Shown piece by piece: positions 58,279 through 64,000 of a DNA stretch of 64,000 bases (positions are counted from its first letter, which is position 1; each line of letters begins with the position of its first letter). A program made the position numbers and the translations under genes. This DNA comes from Marinomonas colpomeniae (GTDB lineage: Bacteria > Pseudomonadota > Gammaproteobacteria > Pseudomonadales > Marinomonadaceae): the NCBI RefSeq assembly GCF_014803385.1, contig NZ_JACYFC010000006.1:1-64000 (forward strand), given 5' to 3'. The notes beneath the pieces were generated by a model. That model was not told the origin of the DNA. It did not search any database and was given only the letters and a program-made list of their open reading frames with translations.

Positions 58279-59994
58279 GTGATACAAGTCGAGCAAATGA
58301 TTGTTAATAAATCTCCTCAATTTTTCGACAAAAGCCCACTTATTACACGCCCTACGTTAAGCGTATTAAAACGTTTATTCCACGAAAGTGAAGTTAATCA
58401 ATTCCTGGAAACCAACTACGGCTGTGTCGGCTTCGAATTTATTGATCGTGTGTTAGATCATTTCAACTTCAGCTATCAAGTGAGCCAAGTAGATCGTCGC
58501 AATATTCCCGCTAGCGGGCGAGCTATGATCATTGCAAACCACCCTCTTGGCGCTTTAGATGGCTTAGCGTTACTAAGATTAATTGGTGAAATTAGATCCG
58601 ATGTAAAAATTGTCGCTAATGACCTACTTATGGGATTTGACGGATTAAAAAATCTCGTTTTACCCGTAGACAATATCGGTGGAAAAACAGGTCGACAGCA
58701 ACTCAAAGCGATTATGAACTGTCTTCACAATGAAGAAGCTGTCATTATTTTTCCTGCTGGTGAAGTCTCTCGCCTATCTCCAAGTGGTGTAAAAGACCAA
58801 AACTGGAACCAGAATTACTTAAAACTCGCTCAAAAGACAAACAGCCCTCTGTTGCCGGTTCATATTGGTGGTCGTAATTCTATGCTGTTTTATACTAGCT
58901 CATTGTTATATCGGCCGCTTTCAACCATTCAACTTGCGAATGAAATGTTTCGTCAAAAAAATCGTAAAATCCCAATGCAAGTTGGCCAAGCTATCCCTAT
59001 TCAAGAATTAGCTAAATTACCTCTTAGCGATAAAGAAAAAAACAAACTAGTGAAACGTCATTTGTACCGAATAGCTAAAGGGAAAAAACCGTTATTAAAA
59101 ACAGAAAAAACGGTTGAGCACCCACAAAATCGACAACAAATAAAACTAGAATTGAAACAGTCTGAACACCTTGGAAGCACCAAAGACAACAAACAAATTT
59201 ACTTGTTTGACTACGATCCAATGTCCGTCACCATGAAGGAGATTGGTCGTTTACGCGAGATTGCTTTTCGTAAGGTAGGCGAAGGGACTGGCGAGCGTTC
59301 TGACTTGGATAAATTCGATCAACATTATCGTCACCTTATTCTTTGGGATGAAGAAGCATTAGAAATTGTTGGTGCTTATCGCATCGGTGAAGTCGCTCGT
59401 TATATGAAAGAAGACAAACCGAATTCTATTTATAGTGCTGAATTATTTAAGTATTCCTGCGACATGGAACCTTACTTCGAACAAGGTATTGAACTTGGTC
59501 GCAGCTTTATTCAACCTAAATATTGGGGCAAGCGCAGCTTAGATTATTTATGGTATGGCATTGGTGCATATTTGGATCGACACCCAGAAATACGCTACAT
59601 GTTCGGCCCTGTTAGCTTAAGCAATAGTTACCCTCAAGCAGCCAAAGATTTCATTGTCTCTTTTTATAAGCTGTATTTTTCAGACAAAGAGCATTTAGCC
59701 CGATCTTTTACGCCATACCAAGTAAATATAGAGCATGCAGAAATTATTTCAGGCGTTTTCTGCGGAGACAATTACGAAGAAGATTTTAGAGTACTAAAGG
59801 AACAACTCAGTCATTTCGGTGCCAGTGTTCCAACACTCTTTAAGCAATACAGTGAACTGTGTGAACCTGGTGGTGTACGCTTCTTAGACTTTGGAGTCGA
59901 TGCCGACTTTGGCTACTGCGTAGACGGTTTAGTCCTAGTAGACCTAACCACAGTTAAAGAAGCGAAACATAAACGCTACCGAGGCCACAATTAA
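58279..59994 (+). CDS. olsF: Bifunctional ornithine lipid synthase, OlsF-like
   Basis: 571-residue fusion. The N-terminal part (about 1-280) is a PlsC-like O-acyltransferase with ANHPLGALDGLALL and IIFPAGEVSRLSP; the C-terminal part (about 305-560) is an OlsB-like N-acyltransferase (LREIAFRKVGEGTGERSDLD, IELGRSFIQPKYWGKRSLDY, MFGPVSLSN). In OlsF the C-terminal domain acylates ornithine and the N-terminal one completes the lipid. It should give phosphorus-free membrane lipids. GAGGAG precedes the start, which is a GTG. Confidence 0.88.
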   Translation: MIQVEQMIVNKSPQFFDKSPLITRPTLSVLKRLFHESEVNQFLETNYGCVGFEFIDRVLDHFNFSYQVSQVDRRNIPASGRAMIIANHPLGALDGLALLRLIGEIRSDVKIVANDLLMGFDGLKNLVLPVDNIGGKTGRQQLKAIMNCLHNEEAVIIFPAGEVSRLSPSGVKDQNWNQNYLKLAQKTNSPLLPVHIGGRNSMLFYTSSLLYRPLSTIQLANEMFRQKNRKIPMQVGQAIPIQELAKLPLSDKEKNKLVKRHLYRIAKGKKPLLKTEKTVEHPQNRQQIKLELKQSEHLGSTKDNKQIYLFDYDPMSVTMKEIGRLREIAFRKVGEGTGERSDLDKFDQHYRHLILWDEEALEIVGAYRIGEVARYMKEDKPNSIYSAELFKYSCDMEPYFEQGIELGRSFIQPKYWGKRSLDYLWYGIGAYLDRHPEIRYMFGPVSLSNSYPQAAKDFIVSFYKLYFSDKEHLARSFTPYQVNIEHAEIISGVFCGDNYEEDFRVLKEQLSHFGASVPTLFKQYSELCEPGGVRFLDFGVDADFGYCVDGLVLVDLTTVKEAKHKRYRGHN

Positions 59995-59995
59995 A

Positions 59996-60133
59996 TTACG
60001 ACTTTGGGTCGTGATGGTGACTATGGGAGTGATGATCATAGTCCTTCTCCGGTTGTTTGAAAAAAACCAGATATATTATTTTCATCACAAGAATGACACT
60101 TAACACGATAAGAACTATCATTTGAAATTCCAT
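59996..60133 (-). CDS. 45-residue His-rich membrane miniprotein
   Basis: A short frame between olsF and a CBM48-like gene. One hydrophobic helix (residues 5-25, MIVLIVLSVILVMKIIYLVFF) is followed by KQPEKDYD and a histidine cluster HHSHSHHHD at 34-42. AGAGGTG lies five bases before the ATG, good support for such a small gene. It converges on olsF, with stops one base apart. The His cluster suggests metal binding at the membrane. No family recognised. Confidence 0.65.
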   Translation of the reverse strand: MEFQMIVLIVLSVILVMKIIYLVFFKQPEKDYDHHSHSHHHDPKS

Positions 60134-60457
60134 AAAAACACCTCTGCTGTTTTTTTAGATGTCGTTTCAGTATAGATGACCAACACAGTTATAAATGTAT
60201 ATTTGCACTGCTGGTTAGACTGTAAAAGCATTAGAAACATATCACTATATTCCAAAAAACAAGCGCTAAAAAAGTGCATGAGATTCCGATTTCAATAATA
60301 AAAAGATAGACAAAACTACACTGTGAAAAACACACTCAACTTTCCTTCAAGAAATTAATTACTTAGAAAATATGGCGTAAGCTTTGCTTGTTAAAACAAC
60401 TTACCCTCAGGCTTTTGCAGTAGCCTTTATTTTGTCCTCAGGACTATGGAGCTAACA
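60134..60457. other. Intergenic region before the CBM48-like gene
   Basis: About 320 AT-rich bases hold the divergent promoters of the miniprotein and the CBM48-like gene. No further frame, tRNA or strong hairpin is seen apart from a small GTCCT-C-AGGAC stem close to the plus-strand start. Confidence 0.5.
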
Positions 60458-60763
60458 ATGATTGAGAAAACCTATTTAAAAACCAAACCTCAATGCAAAG
60501 TAAAATTCACCTTACCTTCAGAAGCTATTGGCGAAGCAACAAAAATTTCTGTTGTCGGTGATTTTAATAATTGGGATGCTTCTGCAACCCCATTAAGCAA
60601 GAAAAAAACAGGTGAGTATTCCTCTACATTAAAACTAGATATTGACCATACATACCAATTTCGATATGTCATTGATGACGGTAGCTGGCTAAATGATGAG
60701 ATGGCGGATTCTTATGTGCAGAGCCCAATTAGCCAAGATACAAACAGCGTTTTATACCTTTAA
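60458..60763 (+). CDS. CBM48/isoamylase early-set domain protein
   Basis: 101-residue protein made of one beta-sandwich domain of the AMPK glycogen-binding/E-set type: VKFTLPSEAIGEATKISVVG, FNNWDASATPLSKK and YQFRYVIDDGSWLNDEMAD. It is a stand-alone domain without a catalytic partner. It may bind glycogen or sense sugars. GGAG lies six bases before the ATG at 60458; the ATG four codons earlier is rejected. Confidence 0.88.
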   Translation: MIEKTYLKTKPQCKVKFTLPSEAIGEATKISVVGDFNNWDASATPLSKKKTGEYSSTLKLDIDHTYQFRYVIDDGSWLNDEMADSYVQSPISQDTNSVLYL

Positions 60764-60774
60764 CTTGAAACAGA

Positions 60775-60815
60775 TCTGCGCCTTTTCATACACAGAATAT
60801 ATAACAAGGCGCAGA
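60775..60815 (+). terminator. Possible terminator after the CBM48-like gene
   Basis: A stem of about 10 bp (TCTGCGCCTT with AAGGCGCAGA) with a 21-base loop. No T tract follows, so the call is weak. Confidence 0.45.
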
Positions 60816-60942
60816 CCTTATTCCATATCCTCTCACCTTCTCCCATAACGACACATTAACGTCATAAATAGCGAATAAGCTTTCCTTTAGCGTCCCAAAA
60901 ACACCAGCGACTGCCATTACATAATAAAAATGTGTACAATTG

Positions 60943-60970
60943 TTTTTATTAAACGCTCGTTTAATAAAAA
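60943..60970 (+). promoter_or_regulatory. BetI-type operator in front of betBA
   Basis: A perfect inverted repeat with 13-bp arms, TTTTTATTAAACG and CGTTTAATAAAAA, around CT. The central AAACG-CT-CGTTT and AT-rich flanks resemble BetI binding sites of E. coli and Vibrio bet operons. It is 75 bases before betB. No betI gene precedes betB here. Confidence 0.7.
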
Positions 60971-61045
60971 CCAAAACGAGCAATACAAACCGATGCATCT
61001 GCTACACTAGAGCATCGAACAGCAAACGAATTAAAGAGGTTTACC

Positions 61046-62503
61046 ATGGCACATCAACAGCAATACATTCACGGTCGTTACCATGCATCAACTAGTGGGG
61101 AACATTTCGACACTATCAACCCGGCTACAGGAGAGGTGATTGCCACTGTTGAACACGCAGGACAAGCTGAGTTAGACGCTGCTGTTGAATCTGCCAAAAA
61201 AGGCCAAAAAATTTGGGCAGCAATGAGTCCTGTAGAACGCGGTCGTATTCTTAAAAAAGCCGCTGAATTGCTTCGTGACAACAACGAAGATCTTGCTCGT
61301 CTAGAGGTATTAGACACAGGTAAACCACTACAAGAAGCCATTTGCGTAGACATCGAAACCGGTGCCGACGTTATTGAATATTACGCAGGTCTAGCAGATA
61401 AAATTCAAGGTGAATACCAAGACCTTGGTAACGGAAACTTCTTCTATACTCGTCGTGAACCATTAGGAATTTGTGCTGGTATTGGCGCATGGAACTATCC
61501 GATACAAATCGCTATGTGGAAGTCTGGCCCTGCGCTTGCTGCTGGTAATGCGATGATATTTAAACCATCTGAAGAAACACCTCTAACAGCGCTTAAACTT
61601 GCTGAAATTTACACCCAGGCAGGTTTGCCAGATGGTGTTTTCAACGTTATTCAAGGTGATGGTCGTACCGGCCAAATGATTACCGCGCACCCAGAAATCG
61701 ATAAAGTCTCTTTCACTGGTGAAGTAGGAACAGGTAAAAAAGTCATGGCCGCTTCTGCTCAGTCTTTAAAAGATGTGACCATGGAACTGGGTGGTAAATC
61801 GCCAATGATCATTTTCCCAGATATGCCTGTTGATCAAGCCGTTTCTGCCGCTATGTTGGCTAATTTCTACACCCAAGGGGAAGTCTGTACAAACGGCACA
61901 CGTGTATTTGTTCACGCAGACATCATGGACGCTTTCACTAAAGAACTTAAAGTTCGTACAGAAGCTATGATCATTGGAGATCCAATGGACATGGCCACGC
62001 AAGTTGGAGCTTTGATTTCTAAAGATCACATGAACAAAGTATTAGGCTACATACAGGCAGCAAAAGACGCTGGTGCAACCTTACTTTGTGGTGGCTATCA
62101 AGTGACTGAAAACGGCTTAGATAAAGGCGCATTTGTTGCGCCGACTGTATTCACTAATTGCACCGATGATATGCCTCAAGTACGAGACGAGATCTTCGGA
62201 CCTGTAATGTCGGTATTAAGCTTCACAGAAGAAGATGAAGTTATTAAACGCGCTAACGACACTAAATTTGGTTTAGCCGCAGGTGTATTTACGAAAGACT
62301 TCGCTCGTGCTCATCGTGTTATTGGCCAAATGCAGGCTGGTATTTGCTGGATTAACGCTTGGGGCTCTTCTCCTGCTGAAATGCCTGTAGGCGGCTACAA
62401 AGAATCCGGTGTTGGTCGTGAAAACGGCATCGATACTTTATACCATTACACACAAACTAAGAGCGTATTTGTCGATCTTAACGACGTTCAAAACCCTTAC
62501 TAA
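61046..62503 (+). CDS. betB: Betaine-aldehyde dehydrogenase
   Basis: 485-residue NAD-dependent aldehyde dehydrogenase that makes the osmolyte glycine betaine. [39 protein letters not shown], the general base in [10 protein letters not shown] and the catalytic cysteine in [11 protein letters not shown] are as in BetB. It is followed after 28 bases by betA, so it forms a betBA operon. Confidence 0.96.
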   Translation: MAHQQQYIHGRYHASTSGEHFDTINPATGEVIATVEHAGQAELDAAVESAKKGQKIWAAMSPVERGRILKKAAELLRDNNEDLARLEVLDTGKPLQEAICVDIETGADVIEYYAGLADKIQGEYQDLGNGNFFYTRREPLGICAGIGAWNYPIQIAMWKSGPALAAGNAMIFKPSEETPLTALKLAEIYTQAGLPDGVFNVIQGDGRTGQMITAHPEIDKVSFTGEVGTGKKVMAASAQSLKDVTMELGGKSPMIIFPDMPVDQAVSAAMLANFYTQGEVCTNGTRVFVHADIMDAFTKELKVRTEAMIIGDPMDMATQVGALISKDHMNKVLGYIQAAKDAGATLLCGGYQVTENGLDKGAFVAPTVFTNCTDDMPQVRDEIFGPVMSVLSFTEEDEVIKRANDTKFGLAAGVFTKDFARAHRVIGQMQAGICWINAWGSSPAEMPVGGYKESGVGRENGIDTLYHYTQTKSVFVDLNDVQNPY

Positions 62504-62531
62504 ACGAGACTCTTACTAAATGGGAAAAGTC

Positions 62532-64000
62532 ATGACAAACGAAATTTATGATTACGTCATCGTTGGTGCTGGTTCCGCTGGATGTGTATTGGCTGATCGA
62601 CTGACAGAAAGCGGTGAACACAAGGTACTTTTATTAGAAATGGGCGGTTCGGATAAAAGTATTTTTATCCAAATGCCAACCGCCTTGTCTTACCCAATGA
62701 ACTCAGATAAATACGCTTGGCAGTTTCATTCAGACAAAGAGCCAGGCCTAGACAACCGAGAAATGCATTGCCCTCGTGGTAAAGTGTTGGGGGGCTCATC
62801 TTCGATTAATGGCATGGTCTATGTTCGTGGTCACGCGTGTGATTTTGACCAGTGGGAAGAAAACGGTGCAGCTGGCTGGAATTACCAAACTTGCTTGCCC
62901 TACTTTAAAAAAGCAGAGTCTTGGAAAGACGGCGCAGATACTTACCGCGGTGGCGAAGGTCCGTTGTCGACAAATAACGGCAACGACATGACTTATAATC
63001 CCTTGTATCAAGCTTTTATTGATGCGGGTAACCAAGCAGGCTATGGCGAAACAGCCGACTACAATGGTCACCGTCAAGAGGGCTTTGGCCCAATGCATAT
63101 GACGGTGAAAAATGGCGTTCGTGCGTCTACCTCTAATGCCTATTTACGTCGTGCAATGAAACGCTCTAATCTGACTTTAAAAACAGGTGTACTTAGCCAC
63201 AAAGTCATTTTTGATGGTAAAAAAGCGGTTGGCATTGAGTTCAGTAAAAATGGCAAAACAAGCCAAGTGAACGCGAGCAAAGAAGTGATTCTTTCCGCAG
63301 GTTCTGTTGGCTCCCCACAATTACTACAATTGTCTGGCGTGGGTCCAAAAGACGTATTAGAAAAAGCAGCTGTACCACTGGTTCATGAATTGCCAGGTGT
63401 GGGTGAAAACTTACAAGACCACTTGGAAGTGTATTTCCAATATCGTTGTACACAGCCAACAACCTTAAACGGTAAACTAAACTTAATTAGTAAAGGCTTA
63501 ATTGGTACACGTTGGATGTTATTCAAAAGTGGCTTAGGTGCAACGAATCACTTTGAATCTTGTGGTTTCATTCGCTCTCGTGCAGGGCTGAAAGCACCAA
63601 ACATTCAATATCATTTCTTACCAGCGGCGATGCGTTACGATGGCCAAGCGGCATTTGATGGTCATGGTTTCCAAGTACATGTTGGTCCAAACAAACCAGA
63701 AAGCCGTGGTAAGTTATGGATTGAGTCGTCTGACCCTGCCGCAAAGCCTCGTATCTTATTCAATTACATTTCAACAGAACAAGACAAACAAGACTGGCGC
63801 GATACGATTCGCCTGACTCGTGAAGTTCTTCAGCAACCGGCATTAGATGCATACCGCGGAGAAGAGATTCAACCTGGTATGAATATTCAGAGTGATGAAG
63901 ATATTGATCAGTGGGTAAAAGAGAACGTAGAAAGTGCCTACCATCCATCTTGTACCTGTAAAATGGGTGATGACAATGACCCGATGGCGGTATTGAATGA
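62532..64000 (+). CDS. betA: Choline dehydrogenase, 3'-truncated by the window end
   Basis: About 490 residues of a GMC flavoprotein that oxidises choline to betaine aldehyde. FAD binding is seen at [19 protein letters not shown], then [12 protein letters not shown], the GMC signature [19 protein letters not shown], and [34 protein letters not shown] near the end carries the catalytic-region histidine. An ATG at 62520 is also possible; GGGA precedes the one used. About 65 C-terminal residues lie outside the window. Confidence 0.96.
   Translation, partial: MTNEIYDYVIVGAGSAGCVLADRLTESGEHKVLLLEMGGSDKSIFIQMPTALSYPMNSDKYAWQFHSDKEPGLDNREMHCPRGKVLGGSSSINGMVYVRGHACDFDQWEENGAAGWNYQTCLPYFKKAESWKDGADTYRGGEGPLSTNNGNDMTYNPLYQAFIDAGNQAGYGETADYNGHRQEGFGPMHMTVKNGVRASTSNAYLRRAMKRSNLTLKTGVLSHKVIFDGKKAVGIEFSKNGKTSQVNASKEVILSAGSVGSPQLLQLSGVGPKDVLEKAAVPLVHELPGVGENLQDHLEVYFQYRCTQPTTLNGKLNLISKGLIGTRWMLFKSGLGATNHFESCGFIRSRAGLKAPNIQYHFLPAAMRYDGQAAFDGHGFQVHVGPNKPESRGKLWIESSDPAAKPRILFNYISTEQDKQDWRDTIRLTREVLQQPALDAYRGEEIQPGMNIQSDEDIDQWVKENVESAYHPSCTCKMGDDNDPMAVLN

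Noticed and set aside
60786..60998. Minus-strand 70-codon frame upstream of betB
   Set aside because: It spans the BetI-like palindrome and promoter region, has no ribosome-binding site and no recognisable motif.

Overview
The window looks like a chromosomal segment of a marine gammaproteobacterium of the Oceanospirillales, most likely Marinomonas or a close relative. This is judged from the housekeeping genes (pgpA, thiL, nusB, ribD, nrdR, ettA, rlmF), the choline/betaine osmolyte genes, two chemoreceptors, c-di-GMP proteins and moderate-to-low GC. The assignment is by protein resemblance from memory, not by a search.

Region 1 (about 2.7-15.3 kb) is the most interesting part. A minus-strand operon carries a complete-looking coenzyme F420 pathway (cofG, cofH, cofD, cofC, cofE), an NADPH:F420 reductase (npdG) and one luciferase-like F420-dependent oxidoreductase. 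Next comes a TetR regulator that closely resembles the uracil sensor RutR, and divergently a plus-strand set with an N-carbamoyl amidohydrolase (beta-ureidopropionase type), an NCS1 pyrimidine/hydantoin permease and a dihydropyrimidinase. Three RutR-like palindromes (core ACC-N4-GGT) lie before both units. The two hydrolases are steps 2 and 3 of reductive pyrimidine breakdown, but no classical dihydropyrimidine dehydrogenase (PreT/PreA) is present. The simplest reading is that the F420H2-dependent oxidoreductase does step 1, with npdG recharging F420 from NADPH. This is a hypothesis.

Region 2 (15.3-29 kb) holds thiL-pgpA, a LysR/PACE efflux pair, a DUF6172-like protein, a secreted YHYH protein, an MFS and a LysE exporter, an AraC regulator, then nusB, ribD and nrdR, a DMT transporter and ettA. 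The usual nusB-thiL-pgpA order is split by about 7 kb of accessory genes.

Region 3 (29-41 kb) holds a coiled-coil membrane protein with an orphan antitoxin-like repressor, a second chemoreceptor, a DMT/Lrp pair, a DUF2868/DUF3482 GTPase pair, a YtoQ protein, decayed insertion sequences (IS5-like and IS30-like), a LysR gene and a secreted SnoaL-like protein.

Region 4 (40.6-50 kb) holds plsC, two c-di-GMP phosphodiesterase-type proteins, the pseudouridine salvage pair psuK-psuG (which releases uracil), rlmF and a small DUF6164 protein.

Region 5 (49.2-57.4 kb) is a photo-oxidative stress regulon. An ECF sigma factor and its ChrR-type zinc anti-sigma factor face a lipid-modifying operon (SnoaL-like, SDR, flavin amine oxidase, DUF1365, Cfa-like methyltransferase, DUF2878, a secreted protein and a DUF3833 lipoprotein). 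Matching TGATCC -35 elements with 18-bp spacers point both ways from the shared intergenic region.

Region 6 (57.5-64 kb) holds a SutA-like small protein whose ribosome-binding site lies inside a perfect hairpin, a bifunctional ornithine-lipid synthase (olsF) behind a Pho-box-like repeat, a 45-residue His-rich membrane miniprotein, a CBM48-like protein, and betB plus a truncated betA behind a BetI-type palindrome.
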